Below are positions 26,228-34,495 of a stretch of 41,806 nucleotides of DNA, piece by piece. Where the stretch lies: the NCBI RefSeq assembly GCF_002095435.2, contig NZ_MJEJ02000017.1:1-41806 (forward strand), written 5' to 3'. Below the pieces are notes generated by a model. That model was not told the origin of the DNA. It made no database searches and was given only the letters and a program-made list of their open reading frames with translations. The translations under genes and the position numbers were made by a program. Source of the stretch: Williamsia sp. 1138. GTDB taxonomy: Bacteria > Actinomycetota > Actinomycetes > Mycobacteriales > Mycobacteriaceae. Each line of letters starts with the position of its first letter. The stretch's first letter is position 1.

Positions 26228-29200
26228 TCAACCCGCCGACTCGGTGAGGCGGTTGCTCGCGGGCCGGAGTTCACGGCGCGCGGGCAACCGCTGTTCCCAC
26301 ACCCGCTCGCCCGATGCCCGGGCCGTCAGTGTCGCGCGGTGCAACGTCGTCCGGGCCTGGTCGAGGTGCCCGTGCTCGGTCTCCGCCTCGGCGAGCAGCA
26401 TGAGGTACAGGGGCATGAAGATCCTGGTACCGCCGGAGGTGTGCTCCAGCAGTGCATCGCGAATCTGCGAGGTCGTATCCGGTCCGCCGGGTTCGAGGGC
26501 ACGTGCCCACGCCTGGATGAGATGGGCCGATCCGAGCAGATCCGCCGTGCCGGCCGTGCGTTCCAGCTCGACGATGATGTCTGCTGCAGCTACCGCAGTT
26601 CCGGCGATGTCACCGACGATTGCGTTGACCTGCAACAGGTTGACCGAGAGAACGGCCGCCGCGAAGCCGTTGCCACGGGCGTGTGCCATGTCTATGCCGT
26701 TCTGCACCATCGCGCGGGCGCGTCCCACGTCACCGCGCAGGGCGTACACCTCCGCGGCGATCCCGAACACCCGCACATCGAACGACAGGATGTTGTCCTG
26801 GGTCTGCGCGGGTACCTTGTCGACGAGATCGTCCACGGCCTGCAGGGCGGCGTCGAGATCGCCGGCCATGAAAGCGGCGACCGCGCGGTTGTAGTAACCC
26901 GCCGCGCCCGCGATCGGATCGCCGGTGGTGTCGTACAACGTCAGCAGTCCCTCGCCGAGTGCACCGGCCTCACGGTAGTCGGCCGCGGCGACCAGCATCG
27001 CGCACCGTAAGGCCACCGCGGCGGTGAATCCGCTGTTGGTGAACATCGCGAGCCCGGCGTCGAAGGCATTGTTGAGTGCCGTGGTGGCCTCTTCGGAGGC
27101 GTGGCCACGGAGAACCGCGAGCACCGTCGCGCGCTGTAGCCAATGGCGCGCCTGACGTTCCAGGCGCGAATCGCCCTCGGGCAGTCGGTGGGTCATTTCC
27201 AGTGCCCGCTCGGTGAGCTCGGCGATGTCGGCGTATTCAGACAATGAGACCGACCTGCGCAGAGCGTTGTCGAGCACATCTGACGCGACCTCGGGTTCGA
27301 GTTCGCCGCCGGCGCGCCACGCGTGCTCGGCCGCCGCGATGGCGCGGTCGTAGCCGGCAGTCTCGGCCTGTGCGGCATACGCCCGTGCTATCCGGGCGTG
27401 ACCCCCTTGTTTTCGTGTGGAGGGGTACTCCGCTACGGCGACCTCGCGCACGATGTCGTGGCTGAACCAGTACCGCTGAGGCCACTCGGTGCTGACCGAC
27501 AGCAGGCCGATTCGGCATGCCGGGGCCAGCCGCCTGCGCAATTCCTCTCCGGTGATGTCGAGAACCTCTGCGAGAAGCTGTGATTCGACACCGACGCCGA
27601 TCATTCCGGCGATTCCGAGGGCATCCCGCGTCCTCTTGGGGAGATCGAACATGCGTCGACGGACGACCCCGACGACCGCGTCCGGCATCCCGGCCAGCTC
27701 GACCGACGTGGTCTCGGAGTGCAGGTGCCCCTGGGTGTGCAACAACCGGGCCAGCTCGCGGATGTAGAAGGGGTTGCCGCCGGTGCGCTTTCGTAGAGAG
27801 TTCACGAAAGCCGCAGATGCCTCGACGCCCGTCTCTGCGAGCACGAGGTCGCGCATGGACTGGTCGGGCAGTGGCTCGAGGGTGATCACCGTGATGTCCG
27901 GCCGGCTGAGTAGTCGATCGAAGACTCGTGGGCGCAGCGGACGATCTGCTGCCCCGTCGCGCCATGTCACCAGGACCAGGAGGGGCATCTGCTGGAGTCG
28001 GCTCATCAGTACGTCGAGCACCGCGCGGCTGGCCTTGTCGGCGCGGTGCAGATCGTCCAGCACGATGATGGTCGGGGTGCGCCCGATCAGCAGCGCGACG
28101 ACCAGGGCTATCTCGGTCGGTGCTTCGAACCTGGACTCCAGCGCCTCCGTGGTGAGGTGGCTGGTGTGCGCACCGTCGTGCGAGCCGAGGCCTTGAAAGA
28201 TGACCGGAGCCACGATGTACGCCTGCTCGAGCGCTTCGGGGTCAGCGCGTTCGGCCAGACGGCGGATGATGTGGACCCACGCCCACATCGGTGGTTCGCG
28301 GACGCCATCCGGCTGACCGGACCAGGCAGACGCCATTCCTCGGCTGGTGCCGTCATCGATCACCGCCGAGGCCAGGGTCGTCTTACCCATTCCGGAGGCA
28401 CCTCGGATCACGGCCACCGACCCGTGGCCGCGCGCCATCCGATCGAGAAGTCCTTGCAGTCGGGTCAGCTCGACGGATCGACCGACCACTCCGTGACGTT
28501 GCTCGGTCGCGATCACGACCGGGGTGATCTCGACGCGCAGTGGTGCGTACTCGAGGTCGGGGGATTGGTCGGCGATGTCCTCGCGCAGTCGTTCTAGTGC
28601 CGCACCCGGCCGGACGCCGAGTTCTGTGTCGAGCTCGGTGCGTGCACGGTGGTAGGCGCGCAGGGCCTCGGCTCGCCGACCTGACCGGTACAGCGCAAGC
28701 ATCAGCTGGCCCCACACCCGTTCGTGGAGGGGATCGATCGCCAATTGGTCTTCGAGGCCCGCGATCAGTTCGGTGTCGCGGCCGAGCAACAACCCCGCTT
28801 CGAAGTAGCCCTCGGTGGCGACCGAACGCAAGGCGCCGAGACGGTGGATCTCGGTGTCGGCGAAGCGTTGATGACGGAAATCGGCGAGGGCTTGTCCGCG
28901 CCACAGGTCGATCGCGGCTTTCAGATCTCGCTCAGCAGCAACCGGGTCGGCCACCGTGAGGGCTTTTCTCCCCGACGCGGTGAGACTTTCGAACGTCGCG
29001 ATGTCAACGGTGTCCGCGCGGGTGTCGAGGCGGTAACCCGTGGCGTCGGTGATCAGCCGCCTGCCGCCGCCGGCGTCGTCGAGGGTGCGGCGCAGGTTTG
29101 CAACGTAGGCGCGCAACGACGTGACCGGCTTGGCCGGTGGTTTGTCATCCCATACGAGTTCGGTCAACCTGTCTACGTCCACGCAGGTGTCGGCGTTGAG

Positions 29201-29299
29201 GAGGAGGATCGCCAGAACGGCTCGCTGCTTGATCCCGCCGAGGGCAAGGGGGCGTCCGGCGGCGCAGACTTCCATGTGCCCGAGCAGCAGGTATTCCAC
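26228..29299 (-). CDS. Large AfsR/SARP-type regulator with ATPase and TPR-like parts
   Basis: A 1023-residue transcription regulator. Residues about 1-95 are an OmpR-type winged helix, 96-245 the bacterial transcriptional activation (BTAD) domain (LRAYHRARTELDTELGVRPG), and 270-560 an AAA/STAND-type ATPase with Walker A G300-A-S-G-M-G-K-T-T and Walker B I-I-V-L-D413-D414. The rest is helical and repeat-like (TPR-type), probably a sensor. Such proteins switch on neighbouring genes when ATP and a ligand bind. The start is a GTG at 29299. The lipoprotein gene converges on it; the secreted protein gene is divergent. A tandem 13-bp repeat lies 20 bases upstream of the start. Confidence 0.92.
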   Translation of the reverse strand: MEYLLLGHMEVCAAGRPLALGGIKQRAVLAILLLNADTCVDVDRLTELVWDDKPPAKPVTSLRAYVANLRRTLDDAGGGRRLITDATGYRLDTRADTVDIATFESLTASGRKALTVADPVAAERDLKAAIDLWRGQALADFRHQRFADTEIHRLGALRSVATEGYFEAGLLLGRDTELIAGLEDQLAIDPLHERVWGQLMLALYRSGRRAEALRAYHRARTELDTELGVRPGAALERLREDIADQSPDLEYAPLRVEITPVVIATEQRHGVVGRSVELTRLQGLLDRMARGHGSVAVIRGASGMGKTTLASAVIDDGTSRGMASAWSGQPDGVREPPMWAWVHIIRRLAERADPEALEQAYIVAPVIFQGLGSHDGAHTSHLTTEALESRFEAPTEIALVVALLIGRTPTIIVLDDLHRADKASRAVLDVLMSRLQQMPLLVLVTWRDGAADRPLRPRVFDRLLSRPDITVITLEPLPDQSMRDLVLAETGVEASAAFVNSLRKRTGGNPFYIRELARLLHTQGHLHSETTSVELAGMPDAVVGVVRRRMFDLPKRTRDALGIAGMIGVGVESQLLAEVLDITGEELRRRLAPACRIGLLSVSTEWPQRYWFSHDIVREVAVAEYPSTRKQGGHARIARAYAAQAETAGYDRAIAAAEHAWRAGGELEPEVASDVLDNALRRSVSLSEYADIAELTERALEMTHRLPEGDSRLERQARHWLQRATVLAVLRGHASEEATTALNNAFDAGLAMFTNSGFTAAVALRCAMLVAAADYREAGALGEGLLTLYDTTGDPIAGAAGYYNRAVAAFMAGDLDAALQAVDDLVDKVPAQTQDNILSFDVRVFGIAAEVYALRGDVGRARAMVQNGIDMAHARGNGFAAAVLSVNLLQVNAIVGDIAGTAVAAADIIVELERTAGTADLLGSAHLIQAWARALEPGGPDTTSQIRDALLEHTSGGTRIFMPLYLMLLAEAETEHGHLDQARTTLHRATLTARASGERVWEQRLPARRELRPASNRLTESAG

Positions 29300-29318
29300 G
29301 CGCGGATTGTATGCGCGT

Positions 29319-29344
29319 TGTGGTTCGCGGGTGTGGTTCGCGGG
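29319..29344. promoter_or_regulatory. Tandem 13-bp direct repeat upstream of the AfsR-type gene
   Basis: TGTGGTTCGCGGG occurs twice head to tail with no mismatch. Winged-helix BTAD regulators bind direct repeats, so this is a candidate autoregulatory site; it might also serve the divergent secreted-protein gene. Confidence 0.5.
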
Positions 29345-29511
29345 CCCGATCGTATCGGTGGCCGGACAAATCGGACACTTCTACGCGGACACGAGTGGAA
29401 GTCGACAACGTATCGCTTTGATTTGGCGTCGTCCGTTTTCGAATGTCGCGAACAGTTTTATGTTCTGCTGAATACCGTCAATGCAGGAGCAGAAAGATAG
29501 GGGTGTTTTTG

Positions 29512-30270
29512 ATGCTTGCCAGTGTGCGACGGATCATGACGATGGGTGCGGTCGGTGCGGCGGCAATTGTGCTGGTGGCGACACCGGTCGCGCAGGCCGA
29601 ACCGGAAATCAAACCCGACCCACTGGCGGCGATAGAATCGACCGACGCTGCATTACCGACGGACATTCTCGGACTCATCGAAACAGCCAATGAGCAATTG
29701 TCCGGACTTGGGATCGAACCTTTCCTGTGGCCGACCGCAGCGATCAACTGTTCCCAGGTCCCGGGCACGCCACTGGGTCTCGTACCTGCTGTTGCGGGCG
29801 CTGCCCCGGGCCCGACGACCCCGCCGATCGGTGACCTCACGATTCCCAAGAGTGTGCTGAACCCTGACGGCCCGACTGATCTCAACGCTGTCAAGAAGGG
29901 CGAGGTCCTGTACGGTTTCGTGCCGGCAGGAATCGTCAATGACAGTGGCGATAAATCCGGTATGAATGTCGCCTGGTTCAATGTCGACACATTCAAGGGT
30001 GGGTTTGTGCCGATGGGCAGTTTGACCAACGCAATTCTGGCTCCTATCGAGGCGCAGATCGCAAAGCTTCCGGAGGTCATTCAGGTCCTGGCCAATGCTG
30101 CTGTGGCGCCGCTCAAGATCGCGGTAAATGCGCTTCCACAGGCTGGAACCCGGGCGGCGGTCGTCAAGACCGGTTCAGGAACCGTGCTCTCGCTTGTCCT
30201 CGGGTCGGTGACGCACTCGAGTGGTACCTGCTACTTCCTTCCGACCCTGGGAATCCACGACGTCGGCTGA
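29512..30270 (+). CDS. Secreted protein of unknown function
   Basis: A protein of about 252 residues with a Sec signal peptide (MLASVRRIMTMGAVGAAAIVLVATPVAQA, in part) ending in AQA, so it should be cleaved and released or surface-held. The mature part is rich in Pro, Gly, Val and Leu, with only two cysteines (INCSQVPG and GTCYFLP) that could form one disulfide. A helix-rich segment (TNAILAPIEAQIAKLPEVIQVLANAA, in part) is amphipathic. I do not recognise the family. An in-frame GTG at 29503 is an alternative start. It is divergent from the AfsR-type regulator and may be its target. Confidence 0.75.
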   Translation: MLASVRRIMTMGAVGAAAIVLVATPVAQAEPEIKPDPLAAIESTDAALPTDILGLIETANEQLSGLGIEPFLWPTAAINCSQVPGTPLGLVPAVAGAAPGPTTPPIGDLTIPKSVLNPDGPTDLNAVKKGEVLYGFVPAGIVNDSGDKSGMNVAWFNVDTFKGGFVPMGSLTNAILAPIEAQIAKLPEVIQVLANAAVAPLKIAVNALPQAGTRAAVVKTGSGTVLSLVLGSVTHSSGTCYFLPTLGIHDVG

Positions 30271-30296
30271 GGTCTACAGACAGCGCCGAGCCCTGG

Positions 30297-30312
30297 CACC
30301 ACGAGGGTGGTG
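30297..30312. terminator. Short hairpin after the secreted protein gene
   Basis: CACCAC-GAGG-GTGGTG, a 6-bp stem with a 4-base loop, 27 bases after the stop codon. It is a weak terminator candidate. The rest of 30313-30520 shows no gene. Confidence 0.35.
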
Positions 30313-30520
30313 TCGGTGGCTCAGTGGACTCCCGGTCAGGGGTCATCGGAATCGGGCGGGTCGGAGTCCGGGTCTGAGGTGCATCGACAGCAACTGACGA
30401 CGACTCGACGACCGGTGTATCCGACATCGACCCTTCCCGATCGCTGTTCGAAATTATGTTCTAGCCATAACGTGGCCCTCTGACAATCTGACCTGAGCGC
30501 TATCGGGACGCGCGGCGCGG

Positions 30521-31696
30521 TTACTTACAACCGAGGTGGTTCTGGGTTCGCGAGAGTGTTGCTGTTGCGGTCGCTGCTGCGGTGAGGAGTGCGGCGGCGA
30601 TGAGGGCGGCATCGAATCCGGCGCTGGTGACGACCAATCCCAGAACGCCGGCACCGATTGCTTGCCCAAATACCAGCGCTACGAACAGCATCGCCGTTCC
30701 CGCAGCCGCATTGGCTGGGGCTATGGCTGTCGTCCATGAGATGAGAGATGACGTTGCTGCCGTGAATCCCCAGCCGAAGATGAGTAAGGCTGCGAGTGCG
30801 ACACCCACGCGCTCGGGGCCGGCAGCGAGAATCGTTATGGCACAGGTCATCAGCGCGCAGCTGAGCATCCATGCCCGCGCGGGCGGCAGCGCGGCGACTG
30901 GGCGTGCGGTGAGGATCACTGCCGCGGCTCCGAGTCCGAGTGCGACCCAGGCGGTAACCGTGTCGCGTTCGGAGCCGACACCTGTCTCGACGAGAAAGCT
31001 TCGTCCATAGGTCCACACCGCGCTTGATCCGGCGCCCATCAGCACCGCCGCGACCAAGCAGATCGCATGTCGCTTGACCCACCCTGCAGGCAACTCCCGC
31101 ACCGTGCCCCCGGACGCAGTCACCTCGACGGGTCGGTCCGCGGTCACAACCGCTACTGCCAGCGATGCTGTCACGATCCCGACCAGAACCCAGGCGAGGC
31201 GCCACTCGGGTAGTAACACCAGCGCCAGCACACCGGCGGCGACCAGCCCTGGTCCAGTGCCTGCGTTGACGATCGACTGGGCACTGTCGACAGTGCTCGG
31301 GGCGACGTTGCGCGCCACGATGCTCACCAGCGCCGGGGAGGCGAGCCCGGCGCCGGCGGAGCTGATGACAGCACACGTTCCGAACATCACCGCATTGTCG
31401 GCGGCAGCCATGCCCCACACGCCGATGCACGCCGTGAGGGCCGCGCACGCGATCAGTATCCGAGGGGCCGAGACGGCAAAGGTGAAACCTGATGCCGCAG
31501 CGAGGCAGTACACGAGCGATGATCCCGCCGACACGTACCCGGCTCCCGCTGCACTCACGGCGAGATCTCGCTGGATGTCGGGCAGGAACAACCCATACGC
31601 CAACCGCACCAGCCCGTACGTGGCCGCGATGAAGCACGTACCGAGCGCGACTACCGCCGTACCACGAGTATCTACAAACGAAAACGATCGTTTCAT
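30521..31696 (-). CDS. MFS exporter
   Basis: A 391-residue transporter with about twelve hydrophobic spans and few polar loops, in the MFS fold. Span one region FIAATYGLVRLAYGLFLPDIQRDL resembles the YbfB/CynX-like uncharacterised branch. Drug or metabolite export is likely from the divergent TetR gene, but the substrate is unknown. The ATG at 31696 begins MKRSFSFVDTRG. The frame is open far upstream through the TetR gene on the other strand and that part is not coding. Only 24 bases separate its start from that of the TetR gene, so both promoters and the operator overlap there. Confidence 0.88.
   Translation of the reverse strand: MKRSFSFVDTRGTAVVALGTCFIAATYGLVRLAYGLFLPDIQRDLAVSAAGAGYVSAGSSLVYCLAAASGFTFAVSAPRILIACAALTACIGVWGMAAADNAVMFGTCAVISSAGAGLASPALVSIVARNVAPSTVDSAQSIVNAGTGPGLVAAGVLALVLLPEWRLAWVLVGIVTASLAVAVVTADRPVEVTASGGTVRELPAGWVKRHAICLVAAVLMGAGSSAVWTYGRSFLVETGVGSERDTVTAWVALGLGAAAVILTARPVAALPPARAWMLSCALMTCAITILAAGPERVGVALAALLIFGWGFTAATSSLISWTTAIAPANAAAGTAMLFVALVFGQAIGAGVLGLVVTSAGFDAALIAAALLTAAATATATLSRTQNHLGCK
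31682..31693. promoter_or_regulatory. Perfect 12-bp palindrome at the MFS start
   Basis: AAACGATCGTTT lies in codons 2-5 of the MFS gene and about 30 bases upstream of the TetR start. It may be the TetR operator. Coding constraint (K-R-S-F) is the alternative explanation. Confidence 0.4.
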
Positions 31697-31720
31697 ATTG
31701 GTCAGTCTAGGGTGATCAAC

Positions 31721-32308
31721 ATGCCGGTGCGCACAAGCTCCGTGGACAAATTGCTCGATGCCGTCGATGAGGTGGTGTTTCGACGAGGCATCGAGACCAC
31801 GCCGATCGATGTCGTGCTGGCCCACGCCGGGGTGTCGGCAGCGACGCTCTACCGTGGTTTTCGTAGCAAGGAAGCGTTGATTGCTGCTGCACTGGAGCGA
31901 CGCCAGCAACGCTGGCAGCAAGTGTGGGATGACGCCATCGCGGCTGCTGGCAGTGCCGAGGGGCGCCTGCTGGCCGTCTTCGATGCCATCGACGACTTCG
32001 GGCAGCGCCCCGACGGGGCGAGGTGGTGCGCATTCCTTGGTGCAGCTGCCGAGTACGCAGACCCGCCCGTCGAGATCGCAACAGCAGTCCAGCGTGACAC
32101 CGACCATTTGCGCCGCACACTGCAAGGACTGGCTGCCGACCTACCCTGCGCAGACTCCGATGCGCTGGCCGAGTCGATCTTGGTGGTGGTCACCGGAGAA
32201 CTTGCGATGCGCCTGCGTGACCCACATCTGCGTGGTTCGACCACCGGGCGACACATTGCCGCCGCCGTCCTCGCCGATGCGCAGGAACCCCGGCCGCCGA
32301 TCAGCTGA
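31721..32308 (+). CDS. TetR regulator, probable repressor of the MFS gene
   Basis: A regulator of about 195 residues. The helix-turn-helix is LDAVDEVVFRRGIETTPIDVVLAHAGVSAATLYRGFRSKEAL (in part), followed by a helical ligand-binding domain with CAFLGAAAEYADP. The ATG at 31721 has AGGGTGA five bases upstream; the GTG at 31712 is an alternative. It is divergent from the MFS exporter gene, the standard layout for a repressor that is released by the exporter's substrate. Confidence 0.88.
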   Translation: MPVRTSSVDKLLDAVDEVVFRRGIETTPIDVVLAHAGVSAATLYRGFRSKEALIAAALERRQQRWQQVWDDAIAAAGSAEGRLLAVFDAIDDFGQRPDGARWCAFLGAAAEYADPPVEIATAVQRDTDHLRRTLQGLAADLPCADSDALAESILVVVTGELAMRLRDPHLRGSTTGRHIAAAVLADAQEPRPPIS

Positions 32309-32402
32309 CCTCGACTGAACTTCAAACAAGATAACGGTGGGCTGTCACCTTTTTGATCTTCAGCGCGGTAGCGCCGTGAGATGGCCTCCAGGCGGTACAC
32401 GG

Positions 32403-32476
32403 TGCCCCCAGTCGGACTCGAACCGACACTTGGCGGATTTTAAGTCCGCTGCCTCTGCCGATTGGGCTATGGGGGC
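32403..32476 (-). tRNA. tRNA-Leu(UAA), with a short variable loop
   Basis: The minus strand folds as a full cloverleaf: acceptor GCCCCCA/TGGGGGC, anticodon stem GCGGA/TCCGC around CTTAAAA (anticodon TAA, reading TTA), T arm GTCGG-TTCGAGT-CCGAC and discriminator A. D-loop GG is present. The 3' CCA is not encoded (CCG follows). The variable loop is only five bases (CAAGT), while leucine tRNAs normally have a long arm, so the isotype rests on the anticodon alone. Confidence 0.88.
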
Positions 32477-32605
32477 GAGCCGTTCGGCGAACCCCAACAG
32501 AATCTCACGGTCGTTTCGAGCAGTCGGGACGGGGGATCCCACGATGCCTCGAAACGTTCCATCGACCATGGTCAAGATAGGTGCCGAGTGCCATAGTCCT
32601 ACTTA

Positions 32606-32627
32606 TGGAGTGGCAGACTTGACTCCA
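32606..32627. promoter_or_regulatory. Inverted repeat at the TetR start
   Basis: TGGAGT (32606-32611) and ACTCCA (32622-32627) are separated by ten bases, ending in the ATG. A second inverted repeat, CCATA/TATGG, lies at 32591-32608. Either could be a repressor site. Confidence 0.4.
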
Positions 32628-33301
32628 TGTCTGACGTTTCTTCTCGACGGAGCCGCGGCCGACCACCGGGACCGGGGGTCGACCCCGAAGCTCGCCGTGA
32701 GCAATTGCTTGACGCGGCCGAAGCCGAGATCGCCGCTCATGGAACCGATTTTGGTCTCGCGGGAGTCGCAAGCCGAGCGGGACTCACCAGGTCGGCCGTC
32801 TATGCGGCCTTCGCTGATCGCGATGATCTACTGACCGAGCTGACCCGCAGGCACACCGACCGCATCATCGTGGGGATCGCCTCGGCGCTCAACGATGTCG
32901 ACGGCCCACGCGAGCAGACGCGAGCAACGGTTGACGTGCTGGCCCGCTGGATGGAAGAGAACAGCAGGCTCGCGGCTGTGCTGGCGCCCAGAATGCAGTC
33001 CGGCGTCGGGGACTCGCATGTCACGGGCTTTCTCGAACAGGTGCTCCAGGTCGGGTTCGAGCAGGTAGGCGGCAATCCGCGGGCGGCGGCGCCGTGGGCG
33101 CGCGCGCTCGTGGGAGCGATCTGGACGACTGTCGCCTGGTGGGGAAAGGCGCGAACAATGGATCGCGCTGAACTCGTCGACCACGTGACGGACCTGGTCT
33201 GGGAAGGGTTTGCCGGCGCGGGCGGGGCCGGTATCCGGTTGCCGGAGATGCAATTACCCATCTCGAACGATGCGCGGGTGCTTGACGTGCTGGAACAATA
33301 A
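32627..33301 (+). CDS. TetR regulator of the MpaB-like cluster
   Basis: A 224-residue regulator. The N-terminus is basic and Pro/Gly-rich (SRRSRGRPPGPG), then the helix-turn-helix (REQLLDAAEAEIAAHGTDFGLAGVASRAGLTRSAVYAAFADRDDL, in part) and a ligand-binding domain with two tryptophan-rich helices (WARALVGAIWTTVAWWGK). It is the first of a plus-strand series. Its stop codon TAA lies within a perfect 21-bp palindrome that also covers the next gene's start, so it probably controls that gene and possibly the whole cluster. Confidence 0.9.
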   Translation: MSDVSSRRSRGRPPGPGVDPEARREQLLDAAEAEIAAHGTDFGLAGVASRAGLTRSAVYAAFADRDDLLTELTRRHTDRIIVGIASALNDVDGPREQTRATVDVLARWMEENSRLAAVLAPRMQSGVGDSHVTGFLEQVLQVGFEQVGGNPRAAAPWARALVGAIWTTVAWWGKARTMDRAELVDHVTDLVWEGFAGAGGAGIRLPEMQLPISNDARVLDVLEQ

Positions 33302-33318
33302 AGACACCATGTCTTTAT
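33298..33318. promoter_or_regulatory. Perfect 21-bp palindrome at the TetR/MpaB junction
   Basis: Arms ATAAAGACA (33298-33306) and TGTCTTTAT (33310-33318) surround CCA. The left arm contains the TetR stop codon and the right arm ends on the first two bases of the next ATG. Length and perfect symmetry suit a TetR-type operator. Confidence 0.7.
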
Positions 33319-34495
33319 GACTGCTTCCGATATCACCGGTGCGACGAATTGGGACAGTGTGCGGGCGCGTCACCCAGAGCTCGTGGACAAGCTGGACGCA
33401 GGGCTGGGTCAGGGCGACCCGCTCGCGGAAGCCGCGATATCGGAGATGGTCGGACTCGCTGACTTCGGCTGGCGGCAGGTCACGCGCATCCTCGAAGACC
33501 CACTCGGCCGGATGGGTGAAGCTCCGCCCGCGTTGCGCGCACTTCTCGATACCGCGTCGTCGCCCCCTCCCTGGTTCGAACAAGCTGTCGCAGAGGCCGG
33601 GGGACGTGCTTGGTGGAAGTTCGGCACTCTGCAGTCGAGCACGCTGTATCAATCGCTGATCTACGGCTACCAAGCCCGCGGATTCGTACGCCCGCTCGTG
33701 GCCACTGGCCAGTTGGCCGACCACACCTACGACCGCGTTCTCAGCACCGGACGCTGGGTCGCGCTCGCGACCGCGCCGGGACAAATGGCGCCCGGCAGCC
33801 CGGGGTGGTCGCAAACGCTGAAAATTCGACTCGTTCACGCCATGGTCCGTCACAGTCTCCTGGTTGATGAGGACTGGAATGTCGCCGAGTGGGGCGTCCC
33901 GATCAATCAGACCTACAGCGCCCTGACCATCGGTGGAGGGTTTCTCGCCCTGCCGATGACGGTGGCCGGCGACCTGGGGATCCACTACTCAGCGGCCGAA
34001 CGTGAGGCGATCGCCCACCTGTGGCGTTGGATCGGATGGGTGATCGGTGTCGACGATGCGCTGCTCCCCAAGAACTTCGCCGCGGCGCAACAACTGTTCG
34101 ACATCGGTGCGCAGTTCGAACTAGAGCCCGACGAGTCGTCGAAGATGTTGACGCGAGCCCTGTTACGTGAGGGATACCGAATCGAACTGCCACTCGTGCC
34201 CGATCCGGTGACGGCAATCGTGAACGTGATGTTGCGGCCTGTGTTGTCGACGTCCTTCTCCGCGATCTCGACCCGATGGGTGGAGAAGCCGGCCGCAGGC
34301 AAGATGGGCTTGCGACGCTCCCCGTTGCACCATCTGGTCGATGTCGCTCGCCCTGCCGTGCGGCTGCGAGAGGTGGTGCGCGCGATTGGCCTGCTCGGCA
34401 ACGAGAGTCAGGTGGTCAACCGGGAAATGCGTACCGTCATGCGTGGTCTGGGAATGAACGCCGCGGAGATCGACAAGATCAAGACGGTGGCGTGA
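33317..34495 (+). CDS. MpaB/DUF2236 family oxygenase-like protein
   Basis: A 392-residue protein of the DUF2236 family, which includes the heme rubber oxygenase Lcp and the fungal MpaB. The conserved stretch K-I-R171-L-V-H174-A-M-V-R178-H179 corresponds to the heme-pocket helix of these enzymes, and helices around GGRAWWKFGTLQSSTLYQS and GVDDALLPKNFA fit the family. Unlike secreted Lcp it has no Tat or Sec signal, so it should work inside the cell on an unsaturated or terpenoid-like substrate; this is inference. It carries one TTA codon. It starts directly after the TetR gene and its stop touches the next ATG. Confidence 0.85.
   Translation: MTASDITGATNWDSVRARHPELVDKLDAGLGQGDPLAEAAISEMVGLADFGWRQVTRILEDPLGRMGEAPPALRALLDTASSPPPWFEQAVAEAGGRAWWKFGTLQSSTLYQSLIYGYQARGFVRPLVATGQLADHTYDRVLSTGRWVALATAPGQMAPGSPGWSQTLKIRLVHAMVRHSLLVDEDWNVAEWGVPINQTYSALTIGGGFLALPMTVAGDLGIHYSAAEREAIAHLWRWIGWVIGVDDALLPKNFAAAQQLFDIGAQFELEPDESSKMLTRALLREGYRIELPLVPDPVTAIVNVMLRPVLSTSFSAISTRWVEKPAAGKMGLRRSPLHHLVDVARPAVRLREVVRAIGLLGNESQVVNREMRTVMRGLGMNAAEIDKIKTVA

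Noticed and set aside
30164-30427. Small open frame of 87 codons on the minus strand after the secreted protein gene
   Set aside because: It overlaps the end of the secreted protein gene, has a low-complexity Pro/Ser/Thr product and no ribosome site.
31697-32125. N-terminal extension of the MFS protein on the minus strand
   Set aside because: It runs through the divergent TetR gene, whose helix-turn-helix is clear; the first membrane span fits the ATG at 31696.
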